Notes: a model not told the origin generated them from the sequence alone. A DNA stretch of 64,000 nt from Zygnema cylindricum (GCA_037447655.1 JBBHKE010002227.1:164763-228762); one strand, 5' to 3'. Shown: positions 34,501 to 49,224, counted from the stretch's first letter. Program-made: numbers and translations.

Positions 34501-35360
34501 TGATGTTGAAAGAATCCATTTGCTTCGTTGCTCACATGGGGGGGGGGGGCGAACTATTGCGCATGATTTAGTGCGAGATGCCATTGCTGCCATTGGCACC
34601 GAGGCGGGCTACATCGTCAAACGTGAGGTTTCTCATATTCTTCCACCTCAGCCCCAATCCAAGTGTGGTCGGAGCCCTCGGGTTGACTTGGTTTTTCTTC
34701 ATGGTACTGAGAGGACGCTTGGCGATGTGGTCCTCACGGATCCGACTGGGTCACACATCTCATCTCGCGCGGCTTCGCATATAGGTGTGGCGGCTCGGGA
34801 CGCATCGGCTTCAAAGGAAAGAGACTACGCTCACCGCGACCCATCATACCAGTTTGTTCATTTTGCAGTGGAGATTTTTGGATCTTTCCACAAGTCTTTC
34901 GATGACTTCCTCCGTTTGTGTGCGTGACAAACGTTTGAATCTCAAGGTCTGGGGAGTCCTCCACGTAGTCTTTTGGTTTTGTTCTATCGTCAACGTGTCT
35001 CAATTGCAGTTCAGCGGTCGCAAGCTGCGGCTCTCCTTTGCCGCAGCACACTAGCTTATGACAAGCGGGGTCTTCCCGACCTTCCACCATGGGACTCGGT
35101 TCACATCCACGATCTTCATGGTTGTGGACCTTAGCTTGTTTATAGGTAGGCTAGTGTAGGTTTTTTCCTTTCGTAGGCAGTCTAACATTGGTATTGTTTT
35201 GTGTCGGTTCTTTGTTCTTGTTAGTGTTGTTGTGTTTCATTTCAGTTTTTGGGCGTAGCTTACTTTCTTGTGACATTTGTAGTCTCCAAAAGGTTTTTTT
35301 TTTCAGTTTTACCCCTTTTGTACTCAGATGGTTTTACCATCGTAATTTTTGCAATAAAGA
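31526..35360 (+). mobile_element. Non-LTR retrotransposon with RT and RLE-like endonuclease (copy 3)
   Basis: Near full-length plus-strand member. It opens with a Ser/Pro-rich frame (31526-31864, MAPQKWRASHSPSPSTSD). Then come a conserved block ending RETRARCQRFLRGDW (about 32430), the pre-RT region (32458-33150), RT motif A region SMGVANAFNTID (about 33190), motif C SIADDTHIVGP (about 33475), the thumb, the CXC..H..C knuckle and RLE motif (34440-34930), and a 3' tail ending GCAATAAAG. The frame is broken many times. The motif A Asp of copy 2 (VDVSNAF) is Gly here, so RT is inactive although motif C is intact. There is no separate gag-like ORF and no apurinic-type endonuclease. Confidence 0.7.
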
Positions 35361-35769
35361 TTTCACTTTTTCTTGTTCCCTATTTGTTGTTTATGGGGAA
35401 TTTCAAATGACAAATATGCCTTTATTTCTGGGATAGCGCGATGTGACAACTGGAAATATTTTAAAGGACCACTTTTGTCGACGCCTTTCTGTGTGCTCGA
35501 ATTTTGTCGGTCACCTCCCTAACTTGTTAAAATTGAGAACTAATTTGTAGTGTTGTGTATCAATAGGGTTTTGCCAATAACCGGTATGTCATTTTTTTTA
35601 GCTTACCGATTTCCGATGTATTGGCAAGGTATATCGGTACCGGTGTTATCGCGATAAAGAAACAGATAATGTTGGTATTCCATCGCGATAGTACCGATAA
35701 CTACATCGTGAATCGCTACTATTTCATTGACTCTGATTGGGGTGCCCTGTTCAGCAAATTCTCAAATAG
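34074..35769 (+). repeat. 1.7-kb near-identical duplication, left copy (right copy 37066-38761)
   Basis: Offset is 2992 over most of the length. I find only two or three base differences (near 34136 and 34144) and one G-run length change. The duplication includes coding 3' end, tail, flanking DNA, the left part of an M2 element and the first 66 bp of an M1 element. Outside these limits the two copies diverge abruptly. Confidence 0.85.
34436..34927 (+). pseudogene. Knuckle and RLE-like endonuclease fragment of copy 3
   Basis: 163-codon open stretch: CVCNQTIDVERIHLLRCSHG (zinc knuckle), HDLVRDAIAAIGTEAGY, then RVDLVFLHGTERTLGDVVL with R-x-D and a second Asp 13 residues later, and KERDYAHRDP. 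The signature and order equal those at 1819-2523. A G run at 34540-34549 interrupts the Gly codons and differs by one base from the duplicate at 37531, where the frame is lost. Confidence 0.65.
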
Positions 35770-36308
35770 AGTAAACGATTCTAATTTTTTCATTATTCTA
35801 ATTTAGGTAAGTTTAATTAGCGTAAAAAATTGTAATATAGGTTCGTTTTAAATAGTGTGGAGTGCGGACAACGTTCGACCGTGCAAAATTGTAATTTTTT
35901 AAGTAAAAAGGTACATATAATGATTTAATAGAATCGCGCTCGCATGTGAAATCGAATAAACGAAAAATCAATCACATCGAAAAAAAGTCGTTCGCATAAC
36001 TCTCGTCCGTCGACAGCATCGTCGTCATTGTGAACATTAACTAACATTTAGCGCGACAAATAATACTAACCTCATAATGACGTCAAAACTATACGGACTG
36101 ACAGATATTGTACGTCTACGTAATTTAGTGTTCATAATTTTAGCGCGGATAATTATTGCCGACATAACCCAATATAGAGTACTTAAATAAATTAAGTAAA
36201 CTTCCTCTGTGAAAAGTTATATCACATAAATTAGAGTTCATTACTCTAATTGTTTTTTTTTGTTTTTTTACTCTAATTTTATCATTACTCTAATTACGAT
36301 TCGCGGTG
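35704..36308. mobile_element. M1 element (about 605 bp) inserted in M2 sequence
   Basis: Between TA dinucleotides: left end CATCGTGAATCGCTACTATT, right end inverted AATTACGATTCGCGGTG. A subterminal block CAAATTCTCAAATAG is shared with the M1 copy at 45858-46344 (inverted). No coding capacity. Confidence 0.65.
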
Positions 36309-36326
36309 TAGCGTAGTTTACAGAAA

Positions 36327-36407
36327 TCCATGACTCTCCGTACCAATTTTTACCGCCTATTTTGTTTTTATTCGAAAAACAACATTACAGAGATCTTGCC
36401 ATATTTT
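36327..36407 (+). mobile_element. Fragment of a Y element
   Basis: ACTCTCCGTACCA, TTTTTACCGCCTATTTTG and CAACATTACAGAGA match the inner left part of the Y element at 59818-60546 (reverse strand, 60430-60505). It abuts the 5' truncation point of the next retrotransposon copy. Confidence 0.55.
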
Positions 36408-38352
36408 TCTTTGGCCCATCTTCAAGCATAACGAGCATCAGCTACAGCCTTCCCATGTTGTTTATTCCCTTCAATTGCGGATAACACGCATATTGTGGGT
36501 CTGCGCGATCAAGTTTTTTTTTGCTTTCTCTCATTTTGCGGACCAACTTCATCGAATCGAGCTCTCAGTCAAACCATCTAAGTGTGTGGCTTGGTGCCCA
36601 CGAGGTTTGTCGTCGGATTGCCCGCTACCCAATGGTTTTCGTCTTGCATCCCAAGATGAGGGTATAAAGGCCTTAGGTTGCCCTATTGGTGCTCCTTTCA
36701 CCAACCAAGTAATTCAAGATACGTTGTTAAAAGACCTTTCTCATAGCGACGACCTCCTTAAGCTGCCGGACACACAGGTGGCTTTTTCGATCTTAATCCG
36801 TTTTTTTGCTTAGCGCCCTCTTTATCTTGCACGGACTATACCACCCACAACTTCATTTTTGTCTTCCCTTAAAGATTTTGATGACAATCTTTTGGGTGTA
36901 CTTCACCACCTCGTTGGTCATGGTATTTTTGATCATCCGGGGGGGGCACTTGCTCGTCAACACGCCAGCCTCCCAATTTTCAACGGCGAGTTAGGTTTGA
37001 TTTCCGTGGCCAAAGTTGCGCCAGCAGGATATCTGGGTAGTTGGGCCTTGGTGGTTCCTGCCATCACTTCTCGTTTCATTGTGGATGATGTCCCCATTCT
37101 GGCGCAAGTTGTCTCTAAAGTGGAAGACGGGCTATTTCCATTTCAACAAGCTCTCCTTTCATCTCATGCGCTACTACCTCCAAACGCTCAAAACCAAGTT
37201 CCACCTTTTAAATCCCTCATGGCCGACACTAACTTCCAACTTCAACTACGCATATTTGAGCAAGTGGTCGCCGATGATTTTGCAGTCCTCTTAGAGGCGC
37301 TACCTTCTACTCAAGCACGTGCTGGTTTACGTTCGTGTTAGGGGCTTGGGGCTGGTGCGTGGCTACAAGCGACACCAACCTTTTCGACACTTTGTCTATC
37401 ACTTGACTAATTCACTTCTGCTTTACGCTTGCGGTTGGATTTGCCCCATCCTCCGCTTTTACGGGGGCCTCGGTGCGTTTGCAACCAAACCATTGATGTT
37501 GAAAGAATCCATTTGCTTCGTTGCTCACATGGGGGGGGGGGCGAACTATTGCGCATGATTTAGTGCGAGATGCCATTGCTGCCATTGGCACCGAGGCGGG
37601 CTACATCGTCAAACGTGAGGTTTCTCATATTCTTCCACCTCAGCCCCAATCCAAGTGTGGTCGGAGCCCTCGGGTTGACTTGGTTTTTCTTCATGGTACT
37701 GAGAGGACGCTTGGCGATGTGGTCCTCACGGATCCGACTGGGTCACACATCTCATCTCGCGCGGCTTCGCATATAGGTGTGGCGGCTCGGGACGCATCGG
37801 CTTCAAAGGAAAGAGACTACGCTCACCGCGACCCATCATACCAGTTTGTTCATTTTGCAGTGGAGATTTTTGGATCTTTCCACAAGTCTTTCGATGACTT
37901 CCTCCGTTTGTGTGCGTGACAAACGTTTGAATCTCAAGGTCTGGGGAGTCCTCCACGTAGTCTTTTGGTTTTGTTCTATCGTCAACGTGTCTCAATTGCA
38001 GTTCAGCGGTCGCAAGCTGCGGCTCTCCTTTGCCGCAGCACACTAGCTTATGACAAGCGGGGTCTTCCCGACCTTCCACCATGGGACTCGGTTCACATCC
38101 ACGATCTTCATGGTTGTGGACCTTAGCTTGTTTATAGGTAGGCTAGTGTAGGTTTTTTCCTTTCGTAGGCAGTCTAACATTGGTATTGTTTTGTGTCGGT
38201 TCTTTGTTCTTGTTAGTGTTGTTGTGTTTCATTTCAGTTTTTGGGCGTAGCTTACTTTCTTGTGACATTTGTAGTCTCCAAAAGGTTTTTTTTTTCAGTT
38301 TTACCCCTTTTGTACTCAGATGGTTTTACCATCGTAATTTTTGCAATAAAGA
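36406..38352 (+). mobile_element. 5'-truncated RLE retrotransposon (copy 4)
   Basis: Begins inside the RT, at a position equal to about 33412 of copy 3, and runs to the shared 3' tail. RT motif C reads SIADNTHIV, so the second catalytic Asp is lost. Up to about 37065 it differs clearly from copy 3; from 37066 on it is almost identical to 34074 onward. The endonuclease region (37521-37919) repeats that of copy 3 with one G fewer in a G run. Confidence 0.7.
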
Positions 38353-38543
38353 TTTCACTTTTTCTTGTTCCCTATTTGTTGTTTATGGGGAATTTCAAAT
38401 GACAAATATGCCTTTATTTCTGGGATAGCGCGATGTGACAACTGGAAATATTTTAAAGGACCACTTTTGTCGACGCCTTTCTGTGTGCTCGAATTTTGTC
38501 GGTCACCTCCCTAACTTGTTAAAATTGAGAACTAATTTGTAGT

Positions 38544-39490
38544 GTTGTGTATCAATAGGGTTTTGCCAATAACCGGTATGTCATTTTTTTTAGCTTACCG
38601 ATTTCCGATGTATTGGCAAGGTATATCGGTACCGGTGTTATCGCGATAAAGAAACAGATAATGTTGGTATTCCATCGCGATAGTACCGATAACTACATCG
38701 TGAATCGCTACTATTTCATTGACTCTGATTGGGGTGCCCTGTTCAGCAAATTCTCAAATAGAATTAATAATTGTAAATGTCCCTAAACGTTATTTGAGGT
38801 ACCACACTTACTATGATTAATAACTCTAATACAACGTCGTTTTAAATAGTGTGGTGTACGTTCTGTCATATCAGTACTATTTTGTACTTTTTAATATAAA
38901 AAAGTACAGAAAAAAAAATTACGATGTCGCTCGCACATGTAAACGTGTTCTGAAAAAAAACGACGAAATGAGGTCGGCAATGAAATGGCGTACGATTTGA
39001 ACAATTTCATACATGCCTCATATTTTAGTGTGATATTATCGCCACAATTATTACAAAACAGTTCACAAATTACAATAGAGTTAATGATAAATTATAATAA
39101 ATATTTTTTTGAAAATGTTGAAATTCAATTAGCTAAATAACGCTAATTGTTCCATTACGCTATATATTTTTCATTCTGCTAATAGCGATTCACGGTTATC
39201 GGCGATAATTCTACGCTTTTCGTACAATTATACGAGATAGTTGTCCGTACTTGAACTCCCGTTATATAGACTACGGAAGGGATCGTCATGGTCGCATGCA
39301 AAGTTATATACAGTCAAAATAGAATACAGTATATATTGAAGTACTATCATATATCGTACTACATTTTTTCTACTTATAGCCGATAAGGAATTGTTGGTCT
39401 CGGAGCGATAGATCGACAACCCTCACCGTTCGATAACCGATAACTATCGGTATCGGTTTCATCGCGATAAATTCCTTGCCGATACACAAC
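38544..39490. mobile_element. M2 element, carrying an M1 insertion
   Basis: Left end GTTGTGTATCAATAGGG, right end inverted CCTTGCCGATACACAAC, with subterminal CGATA/TATCGG-rich sequence (ACCGGTA, ATCGCGATA) on both sides. Removing the M1 copy at 38696-39196 leaves about 445 bp. The equivalent left half lies at 35552-35703 in the duplicated segment. No transposase seen. Confidence 0.55.
38696..39196. mobile_element. M1 element nested in M2
   Basis: Left end after TA reads CATCGTGAATCGCTACTATT, identical to 35704; the right end is inverted CTAATAGCGATTCACGGT followed by TA. The interior after 38761 differs from the copy at 35704-36308. Confidence 0.6.
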
Positions 39491-39589
39491 AATATTGATT
39501 TGATGTACAAGAGGAAACATGTTGGTCTGTGTGATAGCTTTTTGCGCTAATGGTTATCCATGACAGAAGGCATTTACCCTTAGAGTTAG

Positions 39590-40170
39590 ATACTACTAAG
39601 AGTATATAGAGAAAGAAAGGTGGCAAGCCACCTAAGTACATACGGACAAAAAATGAGAGGCAAAAACGGAAGTGGAAAACAAAGTCTAGGTGGAAGCAAA
39701 CAACAAGGAAAAACATTGCGAATGAAAAAAAGGGCAAACTAACAAAAGACGTTGAAAAGAACATTAAATACAAAAACAACGACGAAATAATAACTACCTA
39801 GAGCCGCCCCTTAAATTCGTCGAGCTCGACGAAGCACATTCAAGGAGTTATAGGTCACATTGTGATCCGTAACAACAATAACAGACTGAAGGAATAATTA
39901 ATCTTGCATTCGTTGCGAATCCGCAAATAGACGTGGAAACAAGGATAGAAACGATAAGGCTTTTAAGGACCCTCATCTTTAAGAAACATCCACCACAAGT
40001 ACGCATGAAGTCATCCAAAGACGATGAGTGCCACAAATTTAATATCCTGTCATCAAAAAAAGTCATCCATCACAACATTATGTGCATAATCGAGCGCGTT
40101 CTTCTAAACACCATCACAAGCGACTACTCTAACATGCTAAGCCATTTTAGGACACTCGTGTCTTAAAGTG
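39590..40170 (-). pseudogene. RLE retrotransposon 3' fragment (minus strand)
   Basis: The minus-strand frame at 39848-40066 contains LDDFMRTCGGCFLKMRVLKS, aligning with LDEFLRTCARRAFERRGRPY of copy 2, followed by CGFATNARLIIP against GGFTASAGFYYP. Downstream it runs into the element's A-rich 3' region. It is strongly decayed, in head-to-head arrangement with the fragment at 40180-41100. Confidence 0.5.
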
Positions 40171-40179
40171 CTCGCTTGG

Positions 40180-41100
40180 CTCCACTATTTGTATGATTTT
40201 TTCTTGATTCCATTTTTAATACCAACTTGTACCACGTGGCTTTTTGTTTTTTGACAAGGTGTTTCACCCACCACCAATGCCACTACGCTTGCACTTCCCC
40301 TCCCACACCCGCTATTGTCTCATCCTAAAATCGGCCTATGGACATCCTCCGCACTTTTTTTAGTTGTGCAAATTTTTGTCACGGACCTCGCATTCAAGCA
40401 TCCCTTCTCGGATTTACACGAGTGTTGGGTTTAGCACCAACGACACGAACGAGGCGCGTTGTCCATCTAAAAATTTTGTGCTTAGTTGCCTCCACGTTGG
40501 TCCCATTGGCTTGGAATATTCTCATTGCAAACAACAACCCTTGTGTTTCAAATGGTGTCTTATCCTTCCAACACTAAGCCTATTCTATTCCTCCCCCTAT
40601 TTTAGCAGGTAGGTTGGTTTTGTCCACCTTTAGTATGAAACCAGTTACAAGTGTCCATTGATTAAATTGTTACAAGGTTGTCGCCACTAGTGCATTTGAG
40701 CCTCTCGACCTTAGACTGTTGACGTCCCCATTTTCTCTTATGAGGGAGCCTAGGTTAAAAAACTTAGATATTGGCTACACCTATTTCTTATGTTTCACGT
40801 TTGCCCAATCCACCATCGTCCTCATTTTCTGACTAGGCCTCCCTCCACTTTTACTCGAATCTCTCATTTGCTTGTGGGCCGTACCTTAGAGCGATGACAC
40901 CCGTCTCCTTGTTGCTCTCGCGGGGGAGAGTTGACTAACGCACATGAAACTATTCGCGATAGTATTGTGATTGTTTCTTTTGAAGGGTGTATTTTGTTCG
41001 AGAGGAGGTTTCACATATAGTTCTTTGCAGGGATTCACATTGTTTAGGTCAGCGTAGAAGAAGGACCATGACACTACCAACTTCAGCCATAGCAATTTAA
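40180..41100 (+). pseudogene. RLE retrotransposon fragment (plus strand)
   Basis: Contains RIQASLLGFTRVLGL (copy 2: RIQASLFVSTGVLGL), LVASTLVPLAWNI against LIASILVSRFLAG, and NAHETIRDSIVIVSFEG near 40940 against QAHDTIRDTIAAIASEGG. Many stops and frame changes; a more diverged copy than the others. Confidence 0.5.
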
Positions 41101-42303
41101 TTATTTTGGCCTTGCAGATGATACAATTTGAAGCACAAATTTCTCATGTAGTACACTAAACAATTACGGTTGTATATTTACCTTCATTGGAATAGAGTTC
41201 ATCAGGAAACATATGCATTTCGAAAGTAAAAATTGCATTAAAACCTAGTCAAGGTCTGAATCATTAAGGAATAGAACTGATTTTTTATCCGTTACCTATC
41301 AAGACAATTTTTTTGGGAGGAGAGGTTGAGAATAATGTTCTAAACTAGATCATAACCAGACAACAGCCACAATAAACATTATCTCAAAAACTGTAATATA
41401 TACTGAAGCTACTTTGCTGCCCGAATACCTCAAAACTGCAAGTATTCCTCAACATGGAACACATTGACAAACGACACTGGTAACAGTCCTACACAACGGA
41501 AGTATAGGCCAAGAAAACACCGAGCCAGAACTGTTGTTTCCTAACAAGGTGAACATGTCTGCTGAGAAGGAAATTCTTGCACACGTCTGGTTCAAAGTTT
41601 TACGGAGTTCACGGAGAGTGTTAATGTCAGTGGACATTCTCTCCTATGACTTAAACTGCTAGTACATGAAGAGTGTAAAAAAGTGGTCAACCACACGAAA
41701 ACAACTTAGAGAACGTTAAACGCAAGGTGGCAAGGTCAGCCACAGTTTCAAGGGACAACTTGGCCCTGTCCAAGGAACGGCTAAAATCACCTACATGGTT
41801 AAGTAAACAATGTTAAACCATGTCACAGTAACAACAAACCTCCAACTGTTGAAAACAAGAATCACTTTCTCTGGAGACACGACCAAGCGTACAGAGATGA
41901 AGGTAAGGGACCTGATAAGCAACCTAACAGAGTAACGGGAATTTGGAAAAAAGAAAAAGAAAAAAAAGAGCCCATGCGGAGCTTCTGCGCTAAATAGGGC
42001 TCTACTTTATAAGCTGAAAAATTGTCACTGCTCCTATACCGGTTGAGCAAATGAGCAACTCAAAACTCATCTTTTCTGCAATTATGAGCAGATATTGAAC
42101 CTTGACAGAGACAGCTAGTGCAAGCCCGCAAAGCTTTGTGCACTGACACTTCCTCGATTTAAAAAAAATTATAGCTTGCAGTGTCATTTGCAACCTCCAA
42201 AGAGAAAACGTAACAAGCTTGCCCAAAACGAACGCTAACATTTGTGTAAAAAATTGCAGATGTATTCACCACAGGTTTTAAATGATGCAAAAACTGAATG
42301 AAT
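41101..42303. other. 3' flank of the Rab6 gene
   Basis: Presumed 3' UTR and downstream DNA of the minus-strand Rab gene. Short frames (about 60-80 codons) carry no recognisable motif, and I could not place a single clear polyadenylation signal. Confidence 0.4.
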
Positions 42304-45479
<3,176 letters not shown>

Positions 45480-45553
45480 CTTAGGGTGCGTCTCTATGTA
45501 CTTCAAACTTAGAGAATTTACTTTGTTTTTTAGCGCAGATCCGGCGGACCCGG
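45480..45553. repeat. Repeat R1, left half, interrupted by the hAT element
   Basis: Matches 420-491 and continues after the transposon at 49225-49490. Shared AGATCCGGCGGACCCGG directly before the target duplication. Confidence 0.65.
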
Positions 45554-45857
45554 ATTTCAAGCATAGATGTCTCATGCGCATAAAACGCACGCATGAAACG
45601 CCAAAAAAATAACGAATATGCGCATGAAACAAAATCATTTTTATTTAAAATGCGTTGACTTTCGTTGACTTCATACAAAAAAATAAAAATAAAAAAATAT
45701 TAAAAAATTTAATAAATGACTAAAAATACGATGACAAAATCAAAATTTCAGAGTTCTAAACGAAAACCAGCGACGACATTGTCTCTTCGCTGGACTCTGA
45801 ACCGGCAACCAGCGATCAGACTGTCTCGTCGCTAGCGATCAGACTGTCTCGTCGCTA

Positions 45858-46344
45858 CACCGTGAATCGCTATTAGCGTAATAAAAAATATAGCGTAATG
45901 AAACAATTAGCGTACTTTACGGTAAATTGTGTTTTTTCGGGTACACCATGATACTAATTTATCATGTACTCTAATTTGTAAACTGCTTCGTAAAAAATTT
46001 CGGCACATAATATGTCCACGCTAAAACATGTAGATGTACGACATTGTTCAAATCGTGCGCCGTCGCGTTTTTTTGACATCTGCGTATGCCGGAAAATATT
46101 TACGCAATTATATATTATTGTATTTTCTGTACTTTCAAATTTAAAAGGTACGGAATAGTACAGATCTGGCAGTCCGTACACAATACTATTTAAAAGTACA
46201 CTAAATTACAGTTATGAACCGCATTGAGCGGGGTACCTCAAATAACGAGCAAAAACATTTAGCGTACTTTATTCTATTTGAGAATTTGCCCCAAAAAAAG
46301 GGGTACCCCAATTAGCGTCATGTACGCTAATAGCGATTACGGTG
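45858..46344. mobile_element. M1 element (487 bp) inside the hAT element
   Basis: Flanked by TA on both sides. Left end CACCGTGAATCGCTATTAGC, right end inverted GCTAATAGCGATTACGGTG. It splits a local minisatellite of GCGATCAGACTGTCTCGTC units (45770-46480), so the insertion point is exact. Confidence 0.8.
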
Positions 46345-46509
46345 TAGCGACCAGACTGTCTCGTCGCCAGCGATCAGACTGTCGCTGGACTCTGAACCGG
46401 CAACCAGCGATGAGACTGTCTGTTGCCTCGGCGCTGAACTCGTCGCCAGCGCCGAGGCAGCGAAAGCCCTGTCAGCACCGGCGTCTTCTCGACGCCATGC
46501 CGGCACTTG

Positions 46510-46797
46510 CCCCTATTGCAAAATGTTAACATTCAAAAATTTACACTTGAAGAAAAAATAACCACTTTTGAGTGTCAAAATTGAATAATGACAAAATCAC
46601 AATTGAAAAGAAAAAATACATTTCTGTATGTCAACATTTAATAATGGTAAATTCAGAATTGAAGCAAAAAAATAACCATTTTTGTATGTCAACATTGAAT
46701 AATGACAAAATAATAATTGAAAAAAAAAATCCATTTTTGTATATGAACATCAAACAATGACACATCCACAATTGAAGCAAAAAAAAAACCATTTTTG
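46510..46797. repeat. A-rich tandem repeat, about 57-bp unit, 4-5 copies
   Basis: Units contain TGTCAACATTGAATAATGAC, an A-run and CATTTTTGTA. They lie in the subterminal region of the hAT element, on the 3' side of the transposase. Confidence 0.75.
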
Positions 46798-46875
46798 TAA
46801 TCATAGGAGGGAAATAACTTAGTTTACACATAGAAAGTAACTAATTGACAACCTCGAATAGGGTTATTACCTCTA

Positions 46876-48834
46876 TCACTCTAGTTCATCCATGTCTTCG
46901 TCAGCATCCTCTCCCACTATCTCCCCTTCCTCTTCCTCCCATGCTATCATAGACTCCTCATAGCTGACATCCCTAGTTTGATGTGCTAATCTGAGATTAC
47001 TAAAGACCCACACTAAGTCATTGGCCCTTTTAGCTGTCAGCCTGTTCCGTTTTTTAGAGTGAATATGGTCATAAGTTGACCAATTCCTCTCGCATGAGCT
47101 AGCAACCGAGCATTGAGCAAGGACCCTAATTGCCACCTTCTGTAAAATAGCGGTGACAGCCCCAAACTGTTGCCACCACTTCCACCCTGGCATCTTCTTC
47201 GCACAAGTTTTTGTTACCTCCCTCCCAAAAATTCCCTCAGAGCCCCTATACTTAGTCAGCTCAATGTATGCTTCAGCTTGATCATCCACATTTGGTAACA
47301 TCCTCTCAAGCATTTTATGGAAGCCTTCCATGACTTTCAAATTTGAATGTTGCCCATAGGCAACACTTTGGTACTCGGGATCGAGTACGAAGCCGGCTGC
47401 ATACATGGGGCTATATGCCATCTCCCATTGGCCAACGAGGATTTCTTCAACTCCTCCAAAATCTGCATTCCTTGGTAATTTCCCACTCTTCCATTGTTGG
47501 ATATATTATGCAAGAATTGACCGATCATGTAGAACCCATGATAAACCTTCCCCACATTTGGTGCCCCTTTGTCACACTCACGCATCAGTCGTACCACAGG
47601 CTCTGAAACTGTCACCGCCTCCCCCACTCTCGTCCAAAACTCTGAGCTCAAAATGTGGCCCTTGATTTTGGCCCCCTCGGACTTCTAAGCAGCCTTGCCA
47701 ATCCACTGCTTATAGCCATCATCAAACATTAAGCGCTCGAGGCTGTCTTTCACCTCTAAAAACCTCTAGGGCATGATAAAATTTGTAGCAAACCGGGTCT
47801 CTCTAGGTTTTAAAAGCCTAAGTGTAGAGATGCTGTTGAAGATGGCTGCACTCATGTTATTGTTTGTGACAAATTTCAAAACCTCCTTTGCCTCTCGGAC
47901 ATGTGTTGAAATAAAAGCAAGCTTACCCCAATCCTCCAACATCAAGTCTAAGATGTGGGCAGAGCATGGCGTCCACGTGAGGTTTGGGTACTTCCTTATG
48001 AGCAACAAGGCAGCTGCCTTGTTTATGAAGCAGAATCTGTAACAATTTGCACTACATGCTCCACTCCCACCGCAAGAACTCCCTTCTCCAACACTCCACA
48101 AATGTATTTGGCATCCTTGTAGTGCCTACTAGAATCTTCGGCCATGAGAAACATGTCACCTTTTGGGGTGACAGCTAAAATGTTATGAAGAGGAGTGTGG
48201 TCAATAGTTGTCCAGGCTCCGGTGACTTTCAATGACTCCATGTAACTCTCCAAATCATTAGTGATCGTCGCTTTGGCCTCACCCAAAAGTCTCGTTCTCA
48301 TGGCATTTCGGTGCGATAACTTATAAGACTCCCTATCTCCCCAGTCTGCTTCACTACTGCCTTCAAACAAGGGTCATCTAATAGAGTGAATGGCAAGCCA
48401 TTGGTAAAAAAAGCTTTAGCCCATGCTGCATCTATCTCTTTCAGATTATACTTATTAAAACAACTCCTTATACTTATTAAAACAACTTCTTATTTTCATC
48501 TGTACTCCTTGTACCTTATCCAAAGACCCTGTAAGATTGTAAGACTTCCACTTCCTGTAAGTTGATCTAAAACAGATCTAATACGTTTTTTAGAACCTTG
48601 AGAAGCCTTGTCTGTTTGCATAACACGTAGCTCTGCCTCTACCTCATTCACACATAAATTGCAGGTCCTAATGCCTCCACTCTTCACATTTCCAATAATG
48701 TGGTTTCTAATTCGAGTGGCTTGTCCATTATACTCGAAGTTACAGTAAATGCAAATGCACAATTTGTTGTCCCCAAGCTGCCCACCCTTTGGAGCCTTAA
48801 CATGGTCCCACTCTGATCCTCGAGGCCTAGGCAT
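46876..48834 (-). pseudogene. hAT transposase (BED, DUF659-like, dimerisation), frame-disrupted
   Basis: Parts in order: 48834-48496 with a BED zinc finger (CIYCNFEYNGQATRIRNHII, CNLC); 48370-48023 with TIDHTPLHNILAVTPKGDMF and VTDSAS; 48101-47766 with NLTWTPCSAHILDLMLEDWG and TRFATNF; 47651-47337; and 47421-46876 with the dimerisation block CERNWSTYDHIHSKKRNRLT. Consecutive segments are mostly in different frames, so either small introns or indels separate them. In hAT elements this enzyme cuts and rejoins the ends by an RNase-H-like DDE mechanism. The C-terminal dimerisation block is unusually well preserved. I favour a dead element. Confidence 0.8.
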
Positions 48835-49224
48835 GGCTGCTTCTGAAGAAGTTCGTGGAAGCTTGCTTGAAGTACGATTTCAATCAAGCTTCCAATGGGG
48901 GATTCAATGTTGGCTTGGATGAACTCGACAAATTTCTTTCAAAACACTGCGAAATTTCCGTATATTATAACCGTAACGTACAAATTTCTTTCAATCTGCG
49001 CGCGAAATTTCTGTACATTATAATTGTAACGTACAAATTTCTTTCAAACTTTGCGTGCGCAAATGAATAGTATCTTTTTTTAAATTTCCGTACATTATAA
49101 ATGTATGGTTCATCTGTACGTTTAAACCGTTTGAAAAGTATACGCAATTAACGAAAGATTCAAAATAAATAAAAAAACGAAATTTCGTAAAAATGTCAAA
49201 ATCCGTACGAATGAGACATCTTTG

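Larger units (their letters stand above)
45562..49224 (-). mobile_element. hAT DNA transposon with intact ends, 3663 bp
   Basis: The ends are CATAGATGTCTCATGCG and, inverted, CAAAGATGTCTCATTCG: 14-bp terminal inverted repeats with one mismatch. Flanks are a perfect 8-bp target duplication ATTTCAAG at 45554-45561 and 49225-49232, the length typical of hAT. The interior, on the minus strand, encodes BED finger, DUF659-like and C-terminal dimerisation regions of a hAT transposase, now out of frame. It also holds an M1 MITE (45858-46344) and A-rich tandem repeats (46510-46797). The unoccupied R1 copy at 420-785 supports the boundaries. A second copy of the right end lies at 51145-51667. Confidence 0.9.

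Noticed and set aside
46876-47421. Domesticated host gene from the hAT transposase C-terminus
   Set aside because: It lies within an element with intact ends and target duplication, and neighbouring domains are present but frame-shifted, so it is simply part of the transposon.
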